Positions 11,833-22,551 of a DNA stretch of 64,000 nucleotides are shown piece by piece. The notes beneath the pieces were generated by a model that searched no databases, had not been told where the DNA came from, and was given only the letters and a program-made list of their open reading frames with translations. The translations under genes and the position numbers were made by a program. The DNA comes from Limonium bicolor (Eukaryota; Streptophyta; Magnoliopsida; Caryophyllales; Plumbaginaceae): the NCBI GenBank assembly GCA_023374045.1, contig CM041782.1, forward strand, positions 248,773,882 through 248,837,881, read 5' to 3'. The number at the start of each line of letters is the position of its first letter. The first letter of the stretch is position 1.

Positions 11833-12012
11833 TGGTCCGGACCAGTGTCCGGATCAGCTGATCCGGACCAATATATTCCAGCACAGAACCGTACAAAATC
11901 GACATGGTCCGGACCAGTGTCCGGATCACCTGGTCCGGACCAACATGCCAGCGCGCCAGAAGAAAGAAATCGACATGGTCCGGACCACACTGATCCGGAC
12001 AGTGGTCCGGAC
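11833..12012. repeat. TCCGGA palindrome cluster, 5' LTR of element A
   Basis: Nine TCCGGA sites in about 180 bp, several expanded to TGGTCCGGACCA. TCCGGATCAGCTGATCCGGA at 11848-11867 is a perfect 20-bp palindrome. The cluster sits about 110-290 bp upstream of the TATA box. Confidence 0.9.
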
Positions 12013-12120
12013 ACATGTATCTTGCCAGCGTACAGGGCAGCAACGTGTGAAGAGATAAAATCATTATCTCTTCACACGTTAACACCACCGCCTTACCACT
12101 CCCTTTACCCTATATTTCTC

Positions 12121-12128
12121 TATAAATA
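12121..12128 (+). promoter_or_regulatory. Probable TATA box of element A
   Basis: TATAAATA lies in a pyrimidine-rich setting, followed by a C- and A-rich leader-like stretch. It is disrupted in both 3' LTR copies: TAGAAATA near 1071, and a two-base loss near 24107. Confidence 0.65.
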
Positions 12129-13117
12129 CACCTCCAAACCTCCATTAATCCATATCTCATTCCACCCCAAACTTATGCCATTTTCCATCCATAAAAATAC
12201 CATAAAACTCTCCAAAAATCATACATCTCATCCACATATTATCCACATAAATTCCATACAACACCTCATTTCATAAAAACATTCCATACCGTTTTTCTGT
12301 CCAACCTCTGCCCGAATATTAGCAGTCAAGATAGTGGAGCTGAATTAATTATCTTTCCCAGATGATTTCTTTTACTTCTCATTCTGTCTTTTTAATTATG
12401 TTGGGCTAAGAGGATTTACTCCGGGCGAAGGTTTGGCCGTAATTTGTTAAATTGTGTAATCTATATTTCTACCGGTTAAAATAAATTCAGTTTGTTACGA
12501 TTAAAGTTTATCTCTCTCCCTTTTTAATAAATTTCATCGATTTATTAAAAAGCTTTACTAAATCTGTTTCTAATCTGATCGGTGACAAACAGATAGGTTA
12601 ATTAAGCCGTAAAACTGTAGCAAACTTATTTTCATCGGATAAGTTAGTACTCAGTTGCAAGAATAAAATTCCTCACACTCCTCTGCCGTTTACTAGTGCT
12701 TGCTTGAGTTTTCATCAGGCCTTGCATTTTCTGGTAACGAGTTCTTATGAGTTTTCATCGGACCTTAAGATAATAACAGGAATCTTGCCAAATTATTATA
12801 TTTAACCGGTAGAGATAGCATAGTTAATCAGATTATATTAACCTGAACCCGGAGTTCCAGTTAATTTATCATAATTCACTAAATTAATCTGTTATTTACT
12901 TTTCAAAAACAAGTCAATTAATTCCCCCCTTTTTGTGACAAGCTTAGGTACTACTTTATTTCGCTATAAGTCCCACGGTTTGACCCCGCCGCTTCTGTCT
13001 TACTATACTACTGCGACCGGGTTTTATTTGCAGCCCGACGGATATTTTGAGTATTAATTTCTTTCAACTGTTTTAATTACACCAGTTCTAACCACTCACG
13101 ATGTACAGTCTGCAAAA

Positions 13118-13135
13118 TGGCGCCGTTGCCGGGGA
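13118..13135 (+). other. Primer-binding site (tRNA-Asp type) of element A
   Basis: TGGCGCCGTTGCCGGGGA lies three bases after the LTR end. It is complementary to the 3' end of plant tRNA-Asp and is the usual PBS of Athila-lineage elements. Confidence 0.93.
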
Positions 13136-13385
13136 CTTGATTTATTCTAGTCCCTAAGCCCCGGATAATTCACCTGTTATATTATAATAATCTGTTACTA
13201 TTATTTTGGACATCTGACTTGGACATCTGACTTTGGACATCTGACTTCGGACATCTGACTTTGGACATCTAATTACTAACTCTTTATTTTATTGTCATTT
13301 AATTTCCATTGTCCTTCAAATTTCCAGTATACTAACTACTAACTTATAATTTCCACTATACAAACTACTAACTTATAATTTCTGT
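13136..13385 (+). repeat. Element A 5' UTR with a short tandem repeat
   Basis: Contains about five copies of a 14-15-bp unit, TTGGACATCTGACT, at 13207-13270, then AT-rich repeats of CTAACTACTAACTTATAATT type that continue beyond the solo LTR at 17960-18015. No gene. Confidence 0.75.
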
Positions 13386-16300
13386 TGAAATACCCCAAAC
13401 TTGATATGTTGTTAACATTTAAACTATGGTATGTAAAGGCTAAAAGTGCCTTAGAAACATCAGTGAATAATTTAAACCATAGTAAAATGCAATAAGGCAC
13501 TAAGACACAGCTTGAGCAAAAACATGCTCTAAGCTTGGAGTGAACTTGGTTAGGACCCAAAGAGCCTACCAAGACTTAATAATATTCCATTATGATTTAA
13601 TAAGGCTAATTAAGTCCTTAGGAAACTTTGGTAGACAGTTAAACCAAACAAAACACAAGAAAATACCTAAAAGTCAATAAGAGCAAAAATGTGCTCTAAG
13701 CTTGGGATAAATTTGTATAAGACCTAATGGTCATACCTATACCTTATAAATATGTTAATGAACATATTAAATCGATTACAAAAGAAAACCAAGCTTGAAA
13801 ACAAGTTAAATTACAAAAAGTGCTTTAAGGAGTCTTAAAGCACGTTTTTGAAAAATTGTCTTGTAAATGAGTTTTGAATGGCTAGATGTCCATCATTACT
13901 CTTTAATTAACATGTGTACTATATAGTATCACATTTGGAAGTCTATATCAATGGGAAATAAAAAATTTCACAAATATGTGCCTTAGTTTGTGAATAGTGC
14001 TCAAATAGTGCTAGTTTTGACTTAAGTCAACATAAGTCTATTATTTGGTCAACAAAGACCATAAATATCTCTAATATGTAAGGGGGCATGGTTTTAGTGG
14101 TGTGAGTCACCATACTTGGCCATCCAACTAAGAAAAGTAAAAGAAAATAAAGTACGTTACTATTTGCTTTATAACATAAATATCTTCAAACTTTGCCTCT
14201 CTCCTCACCTTTCTTCATTTCCTCTTGTTCCCACCGTCATCTTCCTCCATTCTCCCAACCAAAACCGTTCATGGTGCAGCACCTCTCTTCTCCAACTTCA
14301 ATTGCTCACCAAATGTTCATTAATGCTCCAAATCAAATTCTAAGACCATATTTGTCTTAGTTAGACCAAGCTCTTCACTTCTATCTTTTCAAATCTTCAA
14401 GAACTCCATTTTGGTACCATGAAGAATCTCCATTGAAGGGGGGAAAGCTCATCTTCTTTCATATTGTCATTCTCCTTTGTTTCAAGGTAACAAAAACTAA
14501 AGAAAATCTAAGTTTCCTCTCATTTTTGTATGTGTCCGAAATTCACCTCACAATGGTGCTTTTTCTTGCTCTCTTCATAGCTTAATTCAAACTTCAAAGG
14601 ACTAGGAGGAGTCCTATCTTGCTACTTAACCAAGCTCTCTTCCGAATTCCAAAGGTAATCATCAAATTTTGGTGTTTTAAGACACATATGTAAAACTAGG
14701 GTTTAACTATGAGTTGGAGTATTAAACTTAATGCTCATTACCCTTATATGTGTATTGATTAGAAGATTGACAAGTGATAAAAGCCCTTGCCGATTTTCTA
14801 TTAAGGTAGAACAAAGAAAAACAAGTGGGAAGCCTTGAAAGAAAAGAGGTAAATGTGTTAACCTAATGTGGTTTAAATGCCTAGGAAAATGGAGCTTGAT
14901 TTGCTTAATAAACTACCTAAAGAGCCAATGGGAAATGAGATAGCAAACTATCCAAAAAGGAGTTTATTAAGGGCATATGTATTGTTGGGTGTATTTGCAG
15001 GTCAAAGGCATTACTTATGTGGGAAATTCAGTGTTTAAGGTTTATGCTATTTAAGGGCCTAAGAGCCATGTTATTTAAGGGCCAAAGTGCCAAACAATTA
15101 AGTTTATGCACTATATTGTGATGTAGTGTAAATTTGGTGAAGTTTGTGTGTGATAAAGTTCTTGGTGGACTTAGGTGTTCTTGAATGAAATAAGGTAAAA
15201 ACCTAAGTGTTTGGATGTGAGGATATACAAGAGAAGCTATGGCAAAATTTGGAAAATGTATATGAAGTTCTAAGTGTTTTAAATAAGTTTTGGTGAACTA
15301 GGAAGTGTTAAAGGTGAACAAATGTTTTACTAGGGAAGAAAACATGTACTACGGTGATTTAGAGTGATACAAGGATTTAGGTATTATCTTGGAAGTTCTA
15401 GGAATTCAATGTGTGTTTTTGAGAATATTGATGTACAAGGAAGAAATGATGTTTAGGTAAGATGTGAAAAGGAGATTTAGTTAGTAAGAAAAGAAGTTTG
15501 AGAGATGATGTTAAGGTGTAGAGGAAACACCTTGGTATAGTGGTCATTATAGGTGAAATACCACCTAGAAATCTTAAGGAGAAAACATTCCAAGTGCTAG
15601 GAATTTTGTAAGGAATTTGTTAATGATAAGATGGTTTTGGTGTGAGATTTAAAGAGTTTAGTACATGGCTAAAGGTGTGTTTGATGTGCCAAATGATGTT
15701 AGAACACATTAGGAGGCTTGGGGAAAAAATTGGAGAAAGTTTGACAATGTATGGGAAGTTCTGCAGCCAACCTACCTAGGGGACCGACCCCAGTCTGGGT
15801 CGGTCGGGCTGAAACTGTGAACTTAGATGATCTCTGCAGCCGACCTACCCAGGGGGTGGGTCGGTCGGTGGGTCGGTCGGCCTTTGTAAAAAAAAAATTT
15901 AATTTTAAGAATGTTAAGTGGTATTAGTGTATGCCATTAAGAGAGTATTGGTGATTAGAAAAATATTTATAAAAGGACTTAAGAGATTAAGTTAAGTAAG
16001 ATGATTTAAATGTTTAAGGTTATAAAATGAAATATAATGAGGGGATTGTTAGGTAATGATGATATAAGGTTGTTTAAGACATTTAGGTGGGTTATAATGA
16101 CAATCAAGTAAGTGAAAAGTTGTAGTAAAATGTGAAAGTAAACAAGTTAAAATGTGAAGTTATGTAAGTAAGTTAACGGGGATAAGTTATGAACATTAGA
16201 CTTTAAACAATCATGCTACCCCAATGTTAATAAAAGTACATGTAATGTTATCAGTTGTTCGAGAGTTGCTCGAGGAACATAAGTGGACATGAAAAAGTGG

Positions 16301-17905
16301 ACTCCGGTGACAGGTATGGTTTTCTTGCAACCTGTGTCCTACCGGATTACACCGGCTTGTATGCCAATGTGTTTTTCTGTATGTTTGCCACGTTATAAGA
16401 CAAATCATGAAACGAGTTTACAGTCGTTATTGTTGTTGTGTGTTTACGTGCCGATACCAGTAACCTCGAATGCGCTTGAAGGGCTAGTTAACCACTATTA
16501 GGTAAACATAAGAGAACGGTATCCGGTGATAACGTCCGACCTAAGGAACGTTCTAACCACGGTTATGCGTGATTTAGTTATGTGATGTTTGTGTGTGATG
16601 TTTGTGTGTGAAAGTATGACTCTCCCTTCCCTTGTGTGTGTGTCTAACAAGACTTAACCCAATGTTGTGATTGTTTAACTAAGTTCAATGATGAACTTCT
16701 AACAAGTGCTAACGGGGGAAGTGAGGAGTCCGGTCTGTTCCGGCCACGCGTGTGAGTATAGGGGTCGTTGTCATATCAGGTTCGATCCTCTCCGTATGTT
16801 ATGGTTGTTTTCCAATTTGGTTTCCAACCTTCCCTTCAGCTTAACCAAGGCTATTACTGACTCACGTCGGGCCACAGGGGCATACTATGTTATGTTTGTT
16901 CGGTGTGCTTGGATCACTATATCCGAGACACCTTGTGCTAAGTTATCCGTTCATTTAACGAGACGGTAACGAGTTATGTAACGAGCTTACCATGAGACTG
17001 ACAACATTCTCTAGGCTCACCAGTGAATTAACTATGTTTGGGTCGGTTCCTAAGAGGACCGTTCCCGTTATGTTATGTGATGTTGTTGTAATGCAATTTC
17101 TATTGTGATGTTATTATGTACACGTTGAAATGTGAAAAGTGTTGTTTAGTGTTGTTATGTAGTGTATGTTATATGTTGTAAAATGTGGAGTATGTGGATC
17201 ATGGAAATGAATCCCAGTTTGTGATAAGAGGCGTTTAAGGATAACCCGATTTATGGGTAAGTGTCGTCTATTAAGGAAGTAGCTCCATTAGAGGAGGAAC
17301 ACTCTAGGGATAATGGATACCATGAGTGACTTATCAAGTAAGGATGTATTATCCGTTTGTTGAGCCCGTCGAGGCAAAGTGTTATGTGTTGTGTGTTTAC
17401 AGTTGCATGCATGATTTAAATATAATCAACCGCATGCTAAGACGACAATTAGTTGTGCGTGGCCCGGTAGCATGTGGGCTGCGGGATTACCATACCAGCA
17501 AAGGTGCTGAGCCCCTTGGGGGCCACCCTTTCTCTTCTTTTCCTATTTCAGGTACAAGAGCTGGAAGCCGTTCGAGAGTAGGACGGGGTAGTCGTTGTAC
17601 ATGGGAAATCATTTAAGTTATATATATACAGTAGGTGTAGTAAGACCGAGATTGTTATCGGCATCAGTTTGTGAATACTCGGTGCAGTTGAAAGGTGTTG
17701 TTGTTGTTGTTGTTAATGGAAAGGGATAGTAATGTGTAGTCGCTCGGGAATTTAGCCCATCAGACCGGTACAATGTATATGTATTAGCCTTGTTAGCCAC
17801 GTGGGTGGTTAACGGCGTGTAACACCAACAAGTTAAGTAATGTGAAGTAGTATATTTTCCGCTGCAGAATGTTGTTATGTGTTTGTTGTTGGATGGGGTG
17901 TTACA
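13386..17905 (+). mobile_element. Solo LTR of element T, subfamily B
   Basis: One complete 4520-bp LTR from TGAAATACCCC to GGGGTGTTACA with no internal sequence. It is flanked on both sides by TCTGT (13381-13385 and 17906-17910), so a full element inserted and was reduced by LTR-LTR recombination. It differs from the array LTRs in its hairpin cluster and small indels, defining a second subfamily shared with 60844-64000. No coding region. Confidence 0.93.
15762..15885. repeat. CCGACCC/GGGTCGG hairpin cluster, subfamily B LTR
   Basis: Two GC-rich inverted repeats; ACCGACCC-cagtct-GGGTCGGT is the clearest, with an 8-bp stem. The location in the LTR is equivalent to the CGACCGACCTT array of subfamily A, but stem bases differ on both arms in a pairing-preserving way. 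Confidence 0.75.
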
Positions 17906-18080
17906 TCTGTCATTTAATTTTCTGTCATTTAATTTTCTATCATTTTAATTTCCATTGTCTCTAACTACTAACTTATAATTTCTGTACCTAACTACTAACT
18001 TATAATTTCTGTCAACTAATTCCTAACATTTTATTTATTCTAACACATCACGAGTTTCTTTTTTCTGTTTTGAGTGGTGA

Positions 18081-19364
18081 ATGCCTTTTACCAGGTCACA
18101 CAGCTACCCAGAAAATATTAATAATCACACGGTTGGTTACAATCCAGAGATCGAGAGAACCTTTCTGCGCACTCTAAGGCAGAGATGAACTCAACAATAC
18201 AATACCACCACAGTGATAGAATCTGACCGGGAAGCTGACATAGCATCTACACCAGCGACAGTTCGAAATATTAACAGGCCGTCTAATCAAGGACAACTAC
18301 CTACCATCATCCTTCCTCACCTTAGCCCATCCGAATACGATGAGTGGCAAAAGCTAAAGCCATATCATCAAATCCGATGTGTAAAGGAGCTGGGCATGTT
18401 TGATGGCACCAATCCTGATGAAGCTCTGTTACATGTTACTAAGTTCTTGCAGCATGCCAACAGTCTAACTGTGACCGACGCAGTACTCCAGTACGCAAGA
18501 CTGTCATTATTCCCCCACAGCCTGACGGGAAGTGCGAGCAAGTGGTATCATAGCCTGACACCAAGTACCATTGGTACTTGGGATGACATGGCCACCAAGT
18601 TCTACGACAAATTCCTACCCCCGAGCCGAACGTTGGAGATGATTGCTGAAATCTATAATTTCAAGCAACCAGGGTCAGAGAATATTTGTGAAACTTGGGA
18701 CCGTTTCAAAGGACTACTACTTACTTGTCCTCACCATGGTCTGACGAAAGAACAAGTATCACAATTGTTCTACAAAGGCTTGATCGGTCCATGCAGAACA
18801 ATGGTATTATCCTCCTTAGGGGCCGATATTCTGAAAAAGCCAGGAGCACAATTTCTGAATAGCATGGAGTCTCTCTTTGAAGAAATCAGAGACTGGGCCT
18901 CCAGTGGATCAAGGAGCGGTACTCCAGGTTTATACCATGTTGGGGAAAGTGATAACAAGTTTGACCAGCTGATGAAAAGCCATGAGCAACTCATGAAGAG
19001 CAATGCTCAGCAGGCAACAAAAGTAAGTACTCTGCAGAAAGTGGTTGAGCAGATGGCGATGAACTCCTTTCCCCAACAAGCAAAGTCAATGACGTCTCGA
19101 TCATCTACAATCCCTCCAGGCTATGCTCCTCTATCCCGATCATCTCCTGATATTTCTTGTACGCAATGTGGTGGGCCTCATGATTATAAAAATTGCCCCC
19201 AACTACAAGAATTAAAAGCAGCAGAGGAAGCAAACTTTGTTGGCAACAATTTAGGGTACAGACAACCATGGCAGCACAACATACACCCCAATTTTCAAGG
19301 AGGCCAAAGGCAATATCAGCAACCGCCTTATGGCAATGATGCTTCTTCAAGCCGACCGACTTAA
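18081..19364 (+). pseudogene. gag: Element A gag, N-terminal part (Athila-like), interrupted
   Basis: Capsid/nucleocapsid protein that would assemble the cytoplasmic particle. The likely start is ATG 18081 (MPFTRSHSYPEN), in frame with the rest, but a TGA at 18186-18188 breaks it, leaving an open frame 18213-19364 (383 aa). The retrotransposon gag domain covers roughly residues 60-240 of that frame, with the motif series WYHSLTPSTIGTWDDM, FYDKFLPPS and FKGLLLTCPHHGL. A zinc knuckle of form CX2CX3HX4C (CTQCGGPHDYKNC) lies near residues 315-327; the short CX3H spacing is usual in Athila gag. The frame ends at a TAA at 19362-19364, has another stop at 19401, and is then split by the LTR inserted at 19431. 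Continuation resumes at 21316. Confidence 0.88.
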
Positions 19365-19430
19365 CAACCTTCAAATCCCGACTCTGGAATGTCCCAAATG
19401 TAGGAGATGTTTAAAGCGATGATGGGTAAG

Positions 19431-21310
19431 TGATAAGTGCGAAATATATAGACTTTTAAGGGTTTAATTACCTTACAATTTGCAGTATTTTAAGTAATAT
19501 TTCTCACTTATCTTACGATTTTCCTAGATTTATGTTTTGATACGAATTGATATATTTTATGTGTTAAATGTAGGAAAAAGTGTTGGAATCAAGTAGTTTA
19601 CTTCACAAGCTTTCCAACGCAACAAACGGCGAGTAAAACAGACTTATAACGAAAAATCTGGAGCCGATTCAAGATTGGAATACACTAGTATATATATACA
19701 TATATATTGTACACATACCAGGCGGACAACAGAGGTGCAGGACAAACAGAGGCGTCCGCCTGTTATGGAGCGGACAAGAGACAAGCAGAGGCGTCCGCCT
19801 GTTTATGCGCGGACAAGAGACAGAGGCAAACAGAAGGCGCGACCGCCTGAGAAGAGGCGGACAACACTGAATTTGACGCCGAGCAGAGTTTTCTTCTTCG
19901 TTCTGCGCCGCGAACGCGAACTGCTTTTCATTAATTGCAGACGCCTTCATTAATTGCAGACTTCTTCGGCGCCCACCTTAATTTGTGCACGCGTGACGCC
20001 GGCTCTGCAATCAATTCCTGCTGCAGATCTTAAATTAAATCTCTGTCTTCAATCAATTACTCTGCCCGATATAAATGAAATCTCTGACTGAGATTTTGAG
20101 GGGTCTGCTCACCAACTCCACCGCCATCTACTCACTAGCTCACTGTCCCTGTCACTTCTCCGTTGCCTGCTTCTAAATTCCTCAGCCTATATAAACCCAC
20201 ACTCTGCTTGCTAAAAAATCATCCTTTCATCTATCAATCCATACACCCATTCACGCATCCATCAATCCATCGACCCAATCATCTACATACTCCCTCTCCC
20301 ACGATCATACTCCATTCACTTCATTCCCTCTATCAAAAATCATCACCCATCCACTCCATTAAATTCCCACGTAGACACATATATCCCGCTTTCCATTTTA
20401 TTTTCCTGTTACGTACCAGCTCTACAATAATAAAGTTAGCAGTCGGGGCAACACAAGACGAAGTTGAAGCAAGGACCCGGAGTGAACTTCTAAACTGGAG
20501 TTATCTCTTACCCTTACTTTAATTTATTTAATGCATTCCTTTTCTGTTATCGTTGTTTTTGTAACGATGAGCGAGTAAGTATTTTAGCTTCCCGGGTTGG
20601 GAAGCGAACCTATTTCCTAAATTCTGTTATGTATTTCTTCAAATAAATTTAGTTAACTGCAACAGTTCAATTCCTGTCCCTCAAGTGTTTTAATTATTTG
20701 GCCGGTAGTTAAAACAACCCTTGTAGTTATTTTATTAAAATGCGAGAGCTGAGATAAATAACTAGACGAAGGAAGTTGAACCTAATTAACAGCTAGAAGC
20801 GTGATCCCGCCTATAGGTTAATTAGACTCCAATAGAAACTGCTCTTTATGCGATTAATTGTGTCCGGTCTAGAGCATTAGTCTGCTGCTAGGTCTAACAA
20901 TTGGTTAGGATTCATTATACTTAGTCGTTAATGAATTAATTAAAGTTTCTGAGTTATTGCAGTAAAATTAAAGGAAGAATTTAGTAACAGATATAAAAGG
21001 AATAGGTAAGCAAACAACCCGGGGTGCGCTTTTCTATTTATCACATTCACCACTCTTTAAATCCCTCTGTGTTTATTTACCCTTTAAATTGTTCTATTTC
21101 TCTTTGTAGTTTAGTTTCTTTTTAATCAATCAAAACTGAAAAAGTGATATTTCCTGTTTTCTTTAGTTTAACTTAATTTCCTAGTTAATCAAATATTTGT
21201 CAATTAATTGTACGAGGTCCATGAGATCGACAACCCCATTTAATCACTATACCCGCAAAACGATAGGTACACTGCCTATGTGGTAGAAGTAGTCACATAT
21301 TTCTCCATCA
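19431..21310 (+). mobile_element. Solo LTR (1880 bp, Athila-like) inserted in gag
   Basis: Begins TGATAAGTGCGAAAT and ends TTTCTCCATCA, flanked by GTAAG on both sides (19426-19430 and 21311-21315). Gag-type sequence resumes after it. The shared TGATAAGTG start suggests a relative of element A. It carries a GC-rich inverted-repeat cluster at 19719-19863 and no coding region; the 119-codon frame at 20163-20522 is low-complexity. Confidence 0.9.
19719..19863. repeat. GGCGGAC/GTCCGCC cluster in the 1880-bp solo LTR
   Basis: Repeated GGCGGACAA and GGCGTCCGCC motifs in both orientations, about four units of 45-50 bp. The sequence is unlike the TCCGGA and CGACC clusters of the other LTR families, but the palindromic design and position are similar. 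Confidence 0.75.
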
Positions 21311-21315
21311 GTAAG

Positions 21316-22278
21316 TCCCGAGACACGCAAGAGGAGGTCGCAGCCATTCGCAAAGACCAAAGAGCATTGCAGTCCCAAATACAACAGCTTCTCAGTCAAC
21401 AAAGACCTCCTGGTCAACTCCCTTCACAAACCAATCCAAATTCAAAAGAGTATGCAAATGCAATTTACGTAGTGGACCAGCCCATCACACTAGCTCAAAG
21501 GGAGCAACAACCCGAGAATGAAATGGTCCATGAAGTGGAGCAGCGGGCTGAAGAAGAATACCTCGACATGAACCAACTGAAGCTCTATGCCAAATTAGTT
21601 GCGATAAATGAAATGATGGAAGGTCCACTAGACCTTACATCACAGCAACCGGAGAGCAAACTGGTTCATACAGTGGACAACTTACCTGAGGATTTAAGTT
21701 ACTCTATATCACCACCCCCGTTTGAACCTGAGCAAACGGCATCAAACCTTCTGCTTGAGCTTGAAGACAAGCCATCAGAGGACAACTTCTACCTCAACTT
21801 CATGGAGTCTCCTCCCTCTGAAGTCAATTACCGTTATTTTCCCTCCTTCTCTGTGCTATACCCAGAAAATGAGGATTGTTACATCCTCAAAGATGAAGAG
21901 GAGGAAATGCTCGCTCCCGCCAGAACATCCAAACAGAACGTTACATTCAACTTCACGGAGCCATCTCCCTCTGAAATTGAATTCAATCAGGGCTCTTCCT
22001 ATGAGCCTCTTCAAAAAGATGAGGATATATACGTCCTCAAATTTGAGGAGGAGGAGCAACCCAACTTTAATCCTAGAACCAAGGGTCATGCATTGAAAAA
22101 TCTGGGCCCTTCTCCAAAGAAAAATAATGCCCACCCAACCCACCCATTGAAGCCCACTTCCACCTTCATTTTTGTTCCATGGGAGGATATTTACATCCTC
22201 GACTCTGAGCAAGCACCACCACCACCATCTTGCCTCCTTACGGCTAAACAACAGAAGGAGAATGTTTACATTCTCTAG
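21316..22278 (+). CDS. Element A gag C-terminus with acidic repeat extension
   Basis: The open frame starts at 21280 inside the solo LTR end; real element sequence begins at 21316. A Q-rich coiled-coil-like stretch (RDTQEEVAAIRKDQRALQSQ) and RPPGQLPSQTNPN match the tail of Athila gag. Instead of leading to protease, the next 250 residues are very acidic and repetitive. The motif (E/D)-(D/N)-x-Y-(I/V)-L recurs four times (EDCYILKDEEEE, EDIYVLKFEEEE, EDIYILDSEQ, ENVYIL), alternating with PSE-containing segments. The fourth repeat ends at a TAG (22276) where the second has a Lys codon. Beyond it the same frame stays open to a TAA at 22510-22512. I know no function for the extension. Confidence 0.6.
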   Translation, partial: SRDTQEEVAAIRKDQRALQSQIQQLLSQQRPPGQLPSQTNPNSKEYANAIYVVDQPITLAQREQQPENEMVHEVEQRAEEEYLDMNQLKLYAKLVAINEMMEGPLDLTSQQPESKLVHTVDNLPEDLSYSISPPPFEPEQTASNLLLELEDKPSEDNFYLNFMESPPSEVNYRYFPSFSVLYPENEDCYILKDEEEEMLAPARTSKQNVTFNFTEPSPSEIEFNQGSSYEPLQKDEDIYVLKFEEEEQPNFNPRTKGHALKNLGPSPKKNNAHPTHPLKPTSTFIFVPWEDIYILDSEQAPPPPSCLLTAKQQKENVYIL

Positions 22279-22512
22279 TTTGAGGAAGCAATACAACCAT
22301 CACCCGGTTTACAATACAATATTACTTGCAGCAAACACCTCCTTCAAAACCAGGTTTTGTGGAGTTTGTATTTTCCTACTATAATTGTTGCAGTAATACT
22401 TTGTTTTGATCCAGGTGGTTCGTCCTACTTATTGCCAATTTCCTATTCCCGGTACTACCATTGTCAACTTTCATTTATGATCCGGGATAATGAAGAACAT
22501 GCGTCTAGCTAA
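22279..22512 (+). pseudogene. Readthrough segment of the acidic ORF with a membrane-like helix
   Basis: After the TAG at 22276 the same frame runs 77 further codons without a stop, starting FEEA as the repeat pattern predicts. It includes a hydrophobic stretch VLWSLYFPTIIVAVILCF that could span a membrane. It stops at 22510, inside the first hairpin of the 22502-22551 structure. Some Athila elements have an envelope-like ORF with membrane segments in this part; whether this is a relic of that is unproven. Confidence 0.4.
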
Positions 22513-22551
22513 AGACGTTAAACCCGGGCAGCTTGGTGGGAGGCAACCCAC
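22502..22551 (+). other. Double hairpin at the end of the element A coding region
   Basis: CGTCT-agctaa-AGACG (22502-22517) and GTGGG-aggcaa-CCCAC (22536-22551) lie 18 bp apart, with CCCGGG between. The GACGTTAAA and TGGGAGGCAACCCA sequence resembles a motif I recognise from the region after the coding part of many plant Athila-lineage elements. Confidence 0.6.

Larger units (their letters stand above)
11590..13114 (+). repeat. 5' LTR of element A copy 2
   Basis: A 1525-bp LTR from TGATAAGTG to TCTGCA. It holds nine TCCGGA motifs (11833-12012) and TATAAATA at 12121-12128. Of the three LTR copies in the window only this one keeps both the intact TATA box and the perfect 20-bp palindrome. Confidence 0.92.

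Noticed and set aside
20163..20522. 119-codon frame in the 1880-bp solo LTR
   Set aside because: Low-complexity Pro/Ser/His/Ile content from CCAT-rich leader-like sequence; no domain.
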